15,657 bases of DNA from Acidobacteriota bacterium (GCA_030609975.1 JAUWSR010000047.1:1-15657), one strand, 5' to 3'; shown: positions 1 through 7,762, counted from the stretch's first letter. A program made the numbers and translations. The notes: generated from the sequence alone by a model not told the origin.

Positions 1-267
1 GTGAGAGGATCGGGTTATATTTTCAAGATTGATTCGCCAGAATAATCTTTTCTCACAAACTCCCCTTCAGCTTTGACCGATATCTATCATGACTTTATCG
101 GCACGGAAGTCGTCGAGCAGCTAAATATCACAATTGGCAAAGATCTACCCGAGTGGACGGCAACCAAAGGAGAATGGGGAATCTTAAGGATCAGTTACTT
201 TTTCAGATTCGTGTTCTTTATCTTTTGTGCGGTTGTACTCACAAAGTTGACAAAAAGAAAGGCCTGA
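1..267 (+). pseudogene. Gene edge or remnant with a hydrophobic tail
   Basis: One reading frame (frame 1) runs from the window edge to a TAA at 43-45, then stays open from 46 to a TGA at 265-267. The first part could be the last 14 codons of a gene that begins to the left. The second part can only start at a TTG (73) with no ribosome binding site. It would encode about 64 residues ending in a hydrophobic stretch (ISYFFRFVFFIFCAVV) followed by basic residues, which looks like a membrane segment. I do not recognise the family. A stop codon splitting one open frame suggests a decayed membrane-protein gene, but two unrelated frames are equally possible. Confidence 0.2.
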
Positions 268-320
268 CCTCATCGCTCCGTCCCTCGCCATCGTTTGCCC
301 CATAGACAATGTCCCATTTT

Positions 321-339
321 GGCTGCTTTCAGCAGTTTT
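321..339 (+). terminator. Weak intrinsic terminator candidate
   Basis: CTGCT-TTC-AGCAG forms a 5-bp stem with a 3-base loop, extendable by two G-U pairs, followed by TTTT. It lies between the left-edge remnant and the HTH gene and could end transcription arriving from the left. The stem and T-tract are both short. Confidence 0.35.
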
Positions 340-388
340 GTAAGGGTCGAATTAGGGAACTGGACTATTAAAGTCGGATTAACTTTTA

Positions 389-394
389 TATAAT
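389..394 (+). promoter_or_regulatory. -10 box of the HTH gene
   Basis: A perfect TATAAT at 389-394 ends 10 bases before the ATG at 405. Transcription would start near 401, giving an almost leaderless mRNA. No good -35 is seen 16-18 bases upstream, so the call rests on the -10 box alone. Confidence 0.4.
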
Positions 395-404
395 CGTGTT
401 ACAA

Positions 405-1745
405 ATGCCAAAGAATCATAGTAATGAACACCGCTTAAATACCTGGAAAGAAATTGCTCAATATTTGGGCTGTGGTGTTCGCACATGCAGAAGATGGGAA
501 ATCGAGTTAGGGCTGCCCGTACATCGAGTCAGAGACTCTGGGAAATCAAGAGTTTATGCCCACAAAGATGAAATAGACGAGTGGCTAAATGTCAGGCGTC
601 AAAATAATTCACACCCCCGAAATAATATCTCGATCAAAAAAATATTCATAAAAAAAATTGGACCTGTCTTCCTCATACCAGTACTTCTTGGTCTTTTTTA
701 TGTTTTTTATAACCTATGGGAGAACAAAAACCCTAAGTCTTTCAAAATTGTCGGCACTGAACTGGTGATCCTCAACGAAAAAGATAAAGAGATCTGGAGA
801 TTCGATACCAAAGTTAATAATCTTGTCACTGAGGAGGAATATTTAAACAGATCCCAGTTCAAAAGACGTAATTCCAAGACCCATCATGTTTACCTGCCTT
901 ATGTTTCCATAGAGGACTTAGATAACGATTCTAAAAAAGAAGTGCTCTTCAGTATACAGACTCAAGACAATTTTAATGAAGGGCTTCTGTTATGTTTCAA
1001 CCACAAAGGCAAAGAGTTATGGCGATTTCAAGGTGGGAAAGAGCTCACGTTTGGAAACGAAAAATTCTCACATGACTATAGGATAGATGGCTTTGGCGTT
1101 GAAGACTTGGACAACGACAGCAATATGGAAATATTGGTAATATCAGATCAAAGATACTTCTATCCAACTCAAATGGTTGTCCTTGACAACTCAGGAGAGA
1201 TGATTGGCGAGTATTGGAATTCGGGTCGACTCACTGATTTTGTGTGCAAGGATTTAGATGAAGATGGGCACAAAGAAATTATTGTTGCTGGCATGAATAA
1301 TGAATACAAAAAAGCAGCTCTTATTGTTTTTGATTCAACTCGCGTTGACGGAGCATCTCCCCAGGGGAGTGACTATAAATGTTCTGAGCTTTCTCAAGGT
1401 ACTGAAAAATACTATGTTCTTTTCCCTAGAACAGATGTAGATAGGCTGGACAATCTACTAGAAACAATTTTGAGTGTGAAGTTACTTCAAGGCAGACGAT
1501 TATCTGTACTGACAAAATTTAGTAACATATTTTTTGAGCTTGATTATAATTTAGAAATAAAAGAAATCCATATCAGCAATAGCTTTGAACAGAATCATAG
1601 GAATGCAGTTAAGTTGGGGAGGATTAGCAGCTCGCTGAATGAAGAATATTTGGATAACCTGAAAAATGGGCTGCTCTATTATGATGGGGAAAGCTGGGTG
1701 CCCCAAGCTACGGTGTCAAACCCTTGGCCAGATTCATCCAATTAG
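405..1745 (+). CDS. Membrane-anchored HTH protein with FG-GAP/VCBS-like repeats
   Basis: A 446-residue protein. Residues 11-62 form an excisionase/MerR-like helix-turn-helix (WKEIAQYLG, then RTCRRWE, then a basic wing), presumably DNA-binding. Residues about 84-104 are a single hydrophobic segment, so the N-terminus should be cytoplasmic and the rest periplasmic or outside. The outer part has at least three acidic repeats (EDLDNDSKKEV near 170, EDLDNDSNMEI near 233, KDLDEDGHKEI near 282). These match the D-x-D-x-D-x-x-x-E calcium-loop pattern of FG-GAP/VCBS beta-propeller blades. I infer a one-component transmembrane regulator; ligand and target are unknown. A GTG nine bases upstream (396) is possible, but it would precede the transcription start predicted from TATAAT 389-394. 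Neither start has a Shine-Dalgarno. The gene looks more AT-rich than rmuC beside it. Confidence 0.8.
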   Translation: MPKNHSNEHRLNTWKEIAQYLGCGVRTCRRWEIELGLPVHRVRDSGKSRVYAHKDEIDEWLNVRRQNNSHPRNNISIKKIFIKKIGPVFLIPVLLGLFYVFYNLWENKNPKSFKIVGTELVILNEKDKEIWRFDTKVNNLVTEEEYLNRSQFKRRNSKTHHVYLPYVSIEDLDNDSKKEVLFSIQTQDNFNEGLLLCFNHKGKELWRFQGGKELTFGNEKFSHDYRIDGFGVEDLDNDSNMEILVISDQRYFYPTQMVVLDNSGEMIGEYWNSGRLTDFVCKDLDEDGHKEIIVAGMNNEYKKAALIVFDSTRVDGASPQGSDYKCSELSQGTEKYYVLFPRTDVDRLDNLLETILSVKLLQGRRLSVLTKFSNIFFELDYNLEIKEIHISNSFEQNHRNAVKLGRISSSLNEEYLDNLKNGLLYYDGESWVPQATVSNPWPDSSN

Positions 1746-1752
1746 TCCAGCC

Positions 1753-1771
1753 ATTCTCACAGAGAATTTCT
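1753..1771 (+). terminator. Weak hairpin after the HTH gene
   Basis: ATTCTC-ACA-GAGAAT is a perfect 6-bp stem with a 3-base loop starting 8 bases after the stop codon, followed by TTCT. A second small hairpin, CCGTA/TACGG, lies at 1808-1824. Both are weak terminator candidates. Confidence 0.3.
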
Positions 1772-1867
1772 AATTGAAAAACGCAGGCTACTCTCCATTC
1801 GCTATATCCGTAGGGAAAATACGGGGACAAAATAGGGTAAATTGTTAAAAATAAAGGAGAAAGGATA

Positions 1868-1940
<73 letters not shown>

Positions 1941-1953
1941 ATAGAGTCCATTT

Positions 1954-1982
1954 ATATTAGGGAAATCGTCGTTTCTTGTCAA
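1954..1982 (-). promoter_or_regulatory. Sigma-70-type promoter of tRNA-Lys
   Basis: On the minus strand there is a perfect -35 TTGACA (1977-1982), a 17-base spacer, and TAATAT as -10 (1954-1959). The predicted start is about 6-8 bases before the mature tRNA 5' end at 1940, which fits a short 5' leader removed by RNase P. Confidence 0.75.
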
Positions 1983-2003
1983 TTTGTTTGTCCGTATGTT
2001 TAT

Positions 2004-2037
2004 GAGGTTGCTTCGTCACTGCGTTCCTCGCAATGAC
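2004..2037 (-). repeat. Dispersed GTCATTGCGAG...GCAACCTC repeat, copy 1
   Basis: Read on the minus strand, this 34-base element begins GTCATTGCGAG and ends GCAACCTC. The same two ends occur at 7683-7740 in the opposite orientation around a longer, diverged middle. The sequence resembles the GTCATTGCGAG-type intergenic repeats known from several bacterial genomes. It sits 17 bases before the rmuC start. Confidence 0.6.
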
Positions 2038-2054
2038 ATCAGTTTTTAGATATA

Positions 2055-3134
2055 ATGGCGGTAACAGCTGAAACCATGGAATTGAACACTTTTTTGATCA
2101 TATTTGCTGCAGCACTGCTTGTCGTATTTGTTGTGCTTGTTTGGATGATCCGAAGCACCGGCAAAAGGTTCGAAGATCTCAAACATGCCCAGGGCGAAAA
2201 TAAATCTATGGAAATGATGCAAGCACAAATAGGACAACTCACAACAAATATCAACCAGCAGCTTCACAACATGAGTACACAGTTCCAGCAAACGACAGGT
2301 GACATCGGGGATACCCTGGGAGATGTCAAAAAAGACCTGGGCAAGATGGAGGTGGTCACGAAGGAAGTCTTGGAAAAAGCCAAAGACATCTCCAACCTGG
2401 AAAACCTGCTGCGGGCACCCAAATTCCGGGGTGGTCTGGGAGAACTTTTTCTAGGCGATCTCCTGGCCCAGATCCTTCCTCCCGCCCATTACACTCTACA
2501 GCATAGATTCAAAAGCGGTGAAACAGTTGATACCGTTGTCCGGATCGGTAAAAATATCGTCCCGATCGACGCCAAGTTCCCTCTGGAAAATTTCAAACGT
2601 CATCTCAGTGAAGAGAATGAAAAGGCCAAGGCAGATCTTCGTAAACTCTTTGTGGCCGACGTCAAAAAACACATCGATGCCATCGCTAAAAAATACATCC
2701 TGCCGGATGAAGGCACCTATGACTTTGCTATGATGTACATCCCCGCAGAAAATATCTACTACGAGACCATCCTGAAAGAGGAGGAGTTGGGCAAAGAACG
2801 AAATGTCTTCTCCTATGCCACCCAAAAAAAAGTGATCCCGGTATCCCCCAATTCTCTTTTTGCCTACCTTCAGGTCATTGTCTTGGGACTCAGAGGCATG
2901 CAGATCGAAAAGTCCGCCCAAACCATTTTCCAGTCCCTGTCCCGGCTGCAGGGAGATCTGACTCGTTTTACAACGAATTTTCAAATCATCGGGACACACT
3001 TAGGAAATGCGAAAACCAAATTCGATGAGGCGGAAAAAAGGCTGGAGAAATTTACGGATAAACTCGATCAGATCGGCGGCGACGATATGGAAAAGCTTCC
3101 GGAAAAGGCTGAAGACCCCAAGCCCGAAGACTAA
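2055..3134 (+). CDS. rmuC: RmuC-family DNA recombination protein
   Basis: A 359-residue protein of the RmuC family, inner-membrane-anchored proteins with a nuclease-like fold that limit recombination at inverted repeats in Escherichia coli. Residues 12-33 are an N-terminal membrane anchor. Residues about 40-115 are a polar, glutamine-rich, probably coiled-coil region. Residues 118-340 are the RmuC domain, with FRGGLGELFL (124-133), PIDAKFPLENF (170-180), MMYIPAEN (226-233) and VSPNSLFAYLQ (263-273). The tail is acidic. Length is typical of the shorter members. The ATG at 2055 has no clear Shine-Dalgarno and overlaps a TATAAT (2051-2056). An in-frame ATG at 2076 (residue 8) is the alternative start if that TATAAT is a real -10, though no -35 is visible. 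It converges with the methyltransferase gene, leaving only 43 bases between. Confidence 0.93.
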   Translation: MAVTAETMELNTFLIIFAAALLVVFVVLVWMIRSTGKRFEDLKHAQGENKSMEMMQAQIGQLTTNINQQLHNMSTQFQQTTGDIGDTLGDVKKDLGKMEVVTKEVLEKAKDISNLENLLRAPKFRGGLGELFLGDLLAQILPPAHYTLQHRFKSGETVDTVVRIGKNIVPIDAKFPLENFKRHLSEENEKAKADLRKLFVADVKKHIDAIAKKYILPDEGTYDFAMMYIPAENIYYETILKEEELGKERNVFSYATQKKVIPVSPNSLFAYLQVIVLGLRGMQIEKSAQTIFQSLSRLQGDLTRFTTNFQIIGTHLGNAKTKFDEAEKRLEKFTDKLDQIGGDDMEKLPEKAEDPKPED

Positions 3135-3177
3135 GCTCTGCCGGCCAATCTCTCCTGCCTCCGACCTGGAGGATCCT

Positions 3178-4209
3178 TCATTTCCTCTGCAAAAGGGCTA
3201 TAGTTTCCAGGAAATTCGTGAAAGGAAACATGTCGAATGCTGCCAGTGCAACCACTTCGAATCCTTTCTTCTGAAGGAACTCAAGGTCCCGGACTTGGGT
3301 TTCCAAACAGCAGGAAACCATCAGGCATAAGCTTATATCGGAGCGGGCGGTTCGTTCCAGCACAGGGACAGGGCATCCTGTACGTGGAGGATCAAAAATC
3401 AGGAGATTATCCGCAAAAATCTCAGCATCGGGGAAATATTTCTGGACATCGCAACAAACGTACTCCGCCTTGGCAAATCCTCTCTGCAAAGCATTATTAT
3501 TTGCGTTCTCGATTGAACGTTGCTGTGAATCGATACCCAGGATGGGAATACTCGCTGTTCCCACCAACAAGGAAAACAATCCCACCCCGCAGTAAAGGTC
3601 ACAGATACCTGATAAGGGCCGACTCGACAACATTGTTTTCGCTGTCTCTAACAATTCAGGCGTCAGACCGAGATTGGACTGAAAGAAGGCGGAATAATGG
3701 GCCTGAAATTCCTCCCCCAGAAGTTTGTGGCACAAAGCTGAATCCCCGAACACCTGCTTTTGTGAGGGAACAGCGATTCCGACCAAAGTTTGATTATCTG
3801 CCAACAGCTCCTGGGCCAACGCCTCATAGGGCTGCTTGTTTCTTTTACCGACAGAGAGGGTAAGATGCGCTTTTTGATCCCCATGTGTGAGTTGGATCTC
3901 AAATCCATCCACCTGAAATTTAGCATAATTTTTTGAAATAAACTTGAAACTTCTTGTGACGATGTCGCGTCCCCAGTCAGGCAGAATCCAAAGCATTTTT
4001 TGTACATCTACCTCCCCTTCTATAGGATCGGTTCCGCGTAGAACTGGACCTGTTGCCTGTGAGAAGATCTTAAACTTGGCGCGATTGCGGTATCCATTTT
4101 CTAAAAAGGATGGCAGGATCCGGGCACAGAGAATATCACAACCGATCTGAGCCAATCGGTCGTTCAAGGCCAAGGTTTTATCTTGTAGGTAGCGCTCGTA
4201 GGATAACAC
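3178..4209 (-). CDS. TrmA/RlmD-type RNA uracil-5-methyltransferase
   Basis: A 343-residue SAM-dependent methyltransferase of the RNA m5U family. YRNRAKFKI (40-48) and FFQSNLG (175-181) are family signatures. DLYCGVGLFSL (204-214) is the SAM-binding motif and DPPRTGC (273-279) the active-site motif. Cys300 in VSCCLETQVRDL is the expected nucleophile and Glu336 in TNFLET the expected base. The usual nucleophile motif is SCNPxTLARDL, so the N-P pair is replaced by C-L here, and the usual HVE is FLE. There is no N-terminal TRAM domain and no complete set of iron-sulphur cysteines, so it resembles TrmA-type enzymes in layout. The target base (tRNA or 23S rRNA) cannot be told. The start is a GTG with AGGAAG six bases upstream. 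A weak TTGTTC-17-TAATTT promoter may lie further upstream. Confidence 0.85.
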   Translation of the reverse strand: MLSYERYLQDKTLALNDRLAQIGCDILCARILPSFLENGYRNRAKFKIFSQATGPVLRGTDPIEGEVDVQKMLWILPDWGRDIVTRSFKFISKNYAKFQVDGFEIQLTHGDQKAHLTLSVGKRNKQPYEALAQELLADNQTLVGIAVPSQKQVFGDSALCHKLLGEEFQAHYSAFFQSNLGLTPELLETAKTMLSSRPLSGICDLYCGVGLFSLLVGTASIPILGIDSQQRSIENANNNALQRGFAKAEYVCCDVQKYFPDAEIFADNLLIFDPPRTGCPVPVLERTARSDISLCLMVSCCLETQVRDLEFLQKKGFEVVALAAFDMFPFTNFLETIALLQRK

Positions 4210-4304
4210 TGTTTTCTTCCTGTGGAGCTAAATTAGCACGGAACCTCACATAGAACAAGAAGGGAGCCCGGCCAAAAACACCAATTGTAAACCCTCCCTC
4301 CGTT

Positions 4305-4333
4305 TTGAACTTCCCGACTAAACCAGGTATAAT
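4305..4333 (+). promoter_or_regulatory. Sigma-70-type promoter of the outer-membrane protein gene
   Basis: TTGAAC (4305-4310), a 17-base spacer and a perfect TATAAT (4328-4333) lie 19 bases before the ATG at 4353. Transcription should start near 4340. The TTG at 4305, which begins a longer open frame, is therefore the -35 element and not a start codon. Confidence 0.65.
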
Positions 4334-4352
4334 CCAAATCCTCTTCAGTCAG

Positions 4353-5675
4353 ATGCGATATATACGGCTATTTTTCTGTTGTTTCCTTATCTTCTCTTCC
4401 AGCGTGAGGGCAGAAGAGCCTGAGGCTCAAAAGCAGAGGCCAAAAGCCACGGCGAGCCTGGAGATAGGTGCAGACTCATTGGAGAGACGTTACATCCGCC
4501 CAAGACTCCGTTTCGATTTCCCTGTGAGTTTTGGCCTGTTCTATCTGGACAGCGATTATTACCAGCGCATGAACGGACAACTGCAGGGTGAAGTCGATTT
4601 TTGGATCGATCTGGGATTCTACAAAACGCTTTCCCGGCAGTGGCAGCTTACAATCGACCTCAACCATTTCTGCCGGCACACAACCTCGTTCGACTATCCC
4701 CATGTCTTGGACGCCAACGAACTTCTTGCGGAGTTCTGGTTCGATCTCAGTCTCTTCAGGCTAGGCTTGGGAGGAGGGACATTCCTGGGAGGGAATGCCG
4801 GCTACAAGAGCCTGGTGATCCTAAATATAGACTGGCACCGGATCCTGGATTCAGAGTTTTCCTTCATGGCCGAGACAAAATTGGTGGATTTTAAGGAGGC
4901 CTTTTACGAGTTCGAGCTCAGCATCGCCTTGGATCCCAGTGTGGATATCTTGGCTCGTTACACTAAACATTATGCTTACCCAAAGACCACCTATCTGGGG
5001 CTTCGCTTCAATTCCTACGGTAAGACGGGAGAATTCATCGACAAGGTCATGTTTCGTGGAGGTGTCTTCCCAGGGGATGAAACTCAAAAAGTCTTCGCTG
5101 AAAATGAATTCAAACTCAGTTTTTTTCGTTCGTTGGACAAACAGGTGCTGCTTACGCTTAACGGAAATATCCCCATCAAACGCAAAGACTCTTTCTTCGG
5201 TACCTTCCATCCCGAAGAGATCAAATATCTAACGACCCTTGAGTATGAGAAGAAAATCGGGTCTGAATTATATGGAGTTGTATGCGGCCGTTATGCGGTC
5301 CACATGCCGGTGGATGTAGCCCAACACTTCTATTCCAGCTTGGGCGTCGGCATCGGCCTTAAGAACCAATCCCACTTTAAGAAACTGGAAAAACCTGTCC
5401 GGTTTTCTGTGTACGCCGGTCATAACTTCAGTCATAAGTACGACACCGCCCTCCGCTTGGGAGTGAATACCGTTGCTAAAGCCATGAATCTTGGTGTGGA
5501 TATTCAAGCCGAACTCAATCCGAACCGGTTTACCAATTTGGTGGAGGCCTTTGTGGAATTTGGGAAGGAGGTCAAGTTCAGGCCCTACATTGCGTTTGAA
5601 TGGACGGAATTCCTCGACTCCGACCAGACTGGCACCCGCCTCCTCTTCGGCATCGACCTCACCACTTGGAAATAA
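4353..5675 (+). CDS. Secreted protein, probable outer-membrane beta-barrel
   Basis: A 440-residue protein with a clean signal peptide: MRYIRL, a hydrophobic core, then SSSVRA, with cleavage likely after Ala20. The mature part is rich in aromatic residues and in alternating polar/hydrophobic stretches (for example FNSYGKTGEFIDKVMFRGGV and YGVVCGRYAVHM), separated by short charged turns. It has no inner-membrane helices. This is the look of a transmembrane beta-barrel of 14 or more strands. It ends ...DLTTWK rather than in Phe, which is not the classic BAM signal. I do not recognise the family. The ATG at 4353 is preferred because it opens the signal peptide and lies just behind a good promoter. 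No strong Shine-Dalgarno is seen. Confidence 0.8.
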   Translation: MRYIRLFFCCFLIFSSSVRAEEPEAQKQRPKATASLEIGADSLERRYIRPRLRFDFPVSFGLFYLDSDYYQRMNGQLQGEVDFWIDLGFYKTLSRQWQLTIDLNHFCRHTTSFDYPHVLDANELLAEFWFDLSLFRLGLGGGTFLGGNAGYKSLVILNIDWHRILDSEFSFMAETKLVDFKEAFYEFELSIALDPSVDILARYTKHYAYPKTTYLGLRFNSYGKTGEFIDKVMFRGGVFPGDETQKVFAENEFKLSFFRSLDKQVLLTLNGNIPIKRKDSFFGTFHPEEIKYLTTLEYEKKIGSELYGVVCGRYAVHMPVDVAQHFYSSLGVGIGLKNQSHFKKLEKPVRFSVYAGHNFSHKYDTALRLGVNTVAKAMNLGVDIQAELNPNRFTNLVEAFVEFGKEVKFRPYIAFEWTEFLDSDQTGTRLLFGIDLTTWK

Positions 5676-5731
5676 AAAGCCATCGATCCCATAGGTCAGA
5701 GGGTCTGCATAGGAGATTCTGTCACGATGGC
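5671..5731 (-). terminator. Long-loop terminator candidate after the histidine kinase
   Basis: On the minus strand GCCATCG (5725-5731) pairs perfectly with CGATGGC (5679-5685), with an extra inner ATCTC/GGGAT pairing, and is followed by TTTTTATTT. It lies 26 bases past the kinase stop. The loop is long, so this is only a candidate. Confidence 0.35.
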
Positions 5732-5756
5732 ATATTTTGTGGGACGATCGGCAGTT

Positions 5757-7625
5757 TTATCCAAAGTTCAGCTCTTTAAAATCGAGAACAAAGGTCGTTC
5801 CTTCATCTCGTTGGATATTTAGAGTTCCCTGCAGCTGCTCGGTCAGCATATCCACCAACTGCAGGCCGAAGGAATCGCTCTTTTTCGGATCCAGATCACC
5901 TTCCATCCCTATTCCATTGTCACTGACTTCCAGCCGTATCATGTCCTCTTCGGTGGGAAACATGCTGACTTTTATCTCACCCCGCTTATTTTCGGGAAAG
6001 GCATGTTTTAAGGCATTGGATATCAGCTCACTCACCAACAGGCCGCAAGGAATAGCGGTATTGATGTCCAGAAATATATCGTGCATATTCACTCTCAGAG
6101 CAATCTTATCCGGTGTGATCCCATAAACCTGAAAAAGACTGTGAGCCAGGCTTTGAACATAATCGCCAAAATCGACCTGGGAGAGGTCTCGGGACTTGTA
6201 GAGTTTTTCATGCACCATGGCCATGGAGCGGATGCGCAAGCGGCTCTCCTTGAACATCTCCAGCGCAGCCTCATCCTTTACATACTGAGATTGCAGGTTC
6301 AACAGGCTGGAAATGATCTGCAGGTTGTTTTTTACCCGGTGATGGATCTCTCTCAGAAGGATCTCTTTTTCCTGAAGAGAAGCTCTGATCATCTCCCCAC
6401 TGTTTTTTGATTCAGTGATATCCCGTGCCTGGACCACGGTAACGATCCGGCCTTTCATGTCCTTGATGACAGAAGAGCTCAGCTCCAGCCAGCGTTCTTT
6501 CCCATCCGGACGCACATAGGCGAAATCATAGACCGAAGGAACATCCTCTCCCCTCTGCCTTCTGCGGTAGCGGTCAGCCAAGGTTTCTCGCAAGCTATCT
6601 CCCACAAGCTCACGAAAATCTATCCCCTGAAATTCTTGCGATGTCAGGCCCGTTACATCAAACATTTTGTCATTGGCATAGATCACACGGTAGTTATCAT
6701 CGACGAGGACGATACCGTTGTGGGAGTTTTCCACGACCGAACGATAGAGCTCCTCACCCTCGCGCAGAGCCTCTTCCGTCAGTTGACGGATGATGGCATT
6801 GGTCACTTGTTCGGAGACGAATACCAAGATATCCTTTTCATCCTCGGAGTAGCGGAAGCCTTCGGTATAGGTCTGAACCACCAACACTCCGATGGTTTTG
6901 TCTTGAGCCTTAAGGGGAACGCCCAACCAATCTATCGAGGACGGACCGATGGATTCCACTTCTCCTTTTTTTTGGAGTTCGGCAAACACAGCGGGAGAAG
7001 CCAGCAGCGGCTGTCCTGTCCGCAGGACATGCTCGGTCAGGCCTTTACCCAACTTCCCAGGGCCGGGCGGAGCATCAAACTCATCGACAAAATAGGGAAA
7101 GCTGAGCATCTCAGTCTCTTCATCATAAAGTGCGATATAAAAATTATCTTTTGCCGGCATCAATTCGCTGATGATCTCGTGGATCAAACGAAATAGCTCA
7201 TCCAGATTCTTGGCCGATTGGGCCGCTTCGGAGATCTTGTATAGAGAGGCTTGGATCTTTTCTTTTTGTTTACGAGCAGAGATGTCTCGGGCAGATGCAC
7301 AGATATAACCTTTTCCCTCGAAATCGACGTAATTTCCCATGATCTCAACCGGAACCTTCCTTCCATCTTTGGCTAGAAATTCTGACTCCAACATGTGGAA
7401 TCCAAGCTCTTTGATAGAATCCCAAAGCGGGCTCCAAGTTTCCGCTGTGATACGGATGTCAATGTCGATAATCTTTAATTTGAGGAGCTCATCCTTGGAA
7501 TAACCTAGCAGATCTATCATAGTCTGGTTTACATAAATAATACGACCTGTCTCGTCTCCCCACATTTCAGCGTTTCCCGAGCGGTCTGCACTTAGCTTGT
7601 AAAGCTGTTGTTCATGCGCTTTCAT
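5757..7625 (-). CDS. Soluble sensor histidine kinase, PAS-GAF-PAS-HisKA_2-HATPase
   Basis: A 622-residue cytoplasmic sensor kinase with no signal peptide or membrane segment. Residues about 10-120 form a PAS domain (YVNQTMIDLLGYSKDEL, ending SARDISARK). About 130-285 is a GAF domain (NFYIALYDEE, WLGVPLKAQDKTIGVLVV). About 290-408 is a second PAS (GIVLVDDNYRVIYAN, ARDITESK). REIHHRVKNNLQ (425-436) is the HisKA_2 phosphoacceptor region, with His428 or His429 as the site. The ATP-binding domain shows the N box SELISNALKHA (532-542) and VSDNGIGM (567-574). HisKA_2 kinases often signal to output proteins other than classic DNA-binding regulators. No response regulator lies nearby, so it is an orphan here. 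The ribosome binding site is weak (AGGA about 12 bases upstream). Confidence 0.92.
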   Translation of the reverse strand: MKAHEQQLYKLSADRSGNAEMWGDETGRIIYVNQTMIDLLGYSKDELLKLKIIDIDIRITAETWSPLWDSIKELGFHMLESEFLAKDGRKVPVEIMGNYVDFEGKGYICASARDISARKQKEKIQASLYKISEAAQSAKNLDELFRLIHEIISELMPAKDNFYIALYDEETEMLSFPYFVDEFDAPPGPGKLGKGLTEHVLRTGQPLLASPAVFAELQKKGEVESIGPSSIDWLGVPLKAQDKTIGVLVVQTYTEGFRYSEDEKDILVFVSEQVTNAIIRQLTEEALREGEELYRSVVENSHNGIVLVDDNYRVIYANDKMFDVTGLTSQEFQGIDFRELVGDSLRETLADRYRRRQRGEDVPSVYDFAYVRPDGKERWLELSSSVIKDMKGRIVTVVQARDITESKNSGEMIRASLQEKEILLREIHHRVKNNLQIISSLLNLQSQYVKDEAALEMFKESRLRIRSMAMVHEKLYKSRDLSQVDFGDYVQSLAHSLFQVYGITPDKIALRVNMHDIFLDINTAIPCGLLVSELISNALKHAFPENKRGEIKVSMFPTEEDMIRLEVSDNGIGMEGDLDPKKSDSFGLQLVDMLTEQLQGTLNIQRDEGTTFVLDFKELNFG

Positions 7626-7682
7626 ATAACCATTTTTCCTGTCTTATGCCGGCCCCATCACTTGAACATTCATCCTTTTAGT

Positions 7683-7740
7683 GTCATTGCGAGAAGCGAA
7701 GTTGATTCCTCACTTCGTTCGGAACAGGCTCCGCAACCTC
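7683..7740 (+). repeat. Dispersed GTCATTGCGAG...GCAACCTC repeat, copy 2
   Basis: This copy begins GTCATTGCGAG and ends GCAACCTC, like the element at 2004-2037 but in the opposite orientation and 24 bases longer. The extra middle contains an inverted repeat, GCGAAGT (7696-7702) against ACTTCGT (7712-7718), matching except for one G-T pair. It fills part of the 137-base gap between the kinase and the 108-residue gene. Confidence 0.55.
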
Positions 7741-7762
7741 TATCACAGATCTCCTTTTGTCG

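Noticed and set aside
3158..3172. CCTCC/GGAGG hairpin between rmuC and the methyltransferase as terminator
   Set aside because: The stem is only 5 bp and no T-tract follows on either strand.
3237..3863. Open plus-strand frame of about 208 codons
   Set aside because: It lies opposite the methyltransferase gene, has no ribosome binding site, and its product shows no signature, while the minus strand has the full family motifs.
6636..7196. Open plus-strand frame of about 186 codons
   Set aside because: It is opposite the GAF and PAS parts of the histidine kinase and has no start signals.
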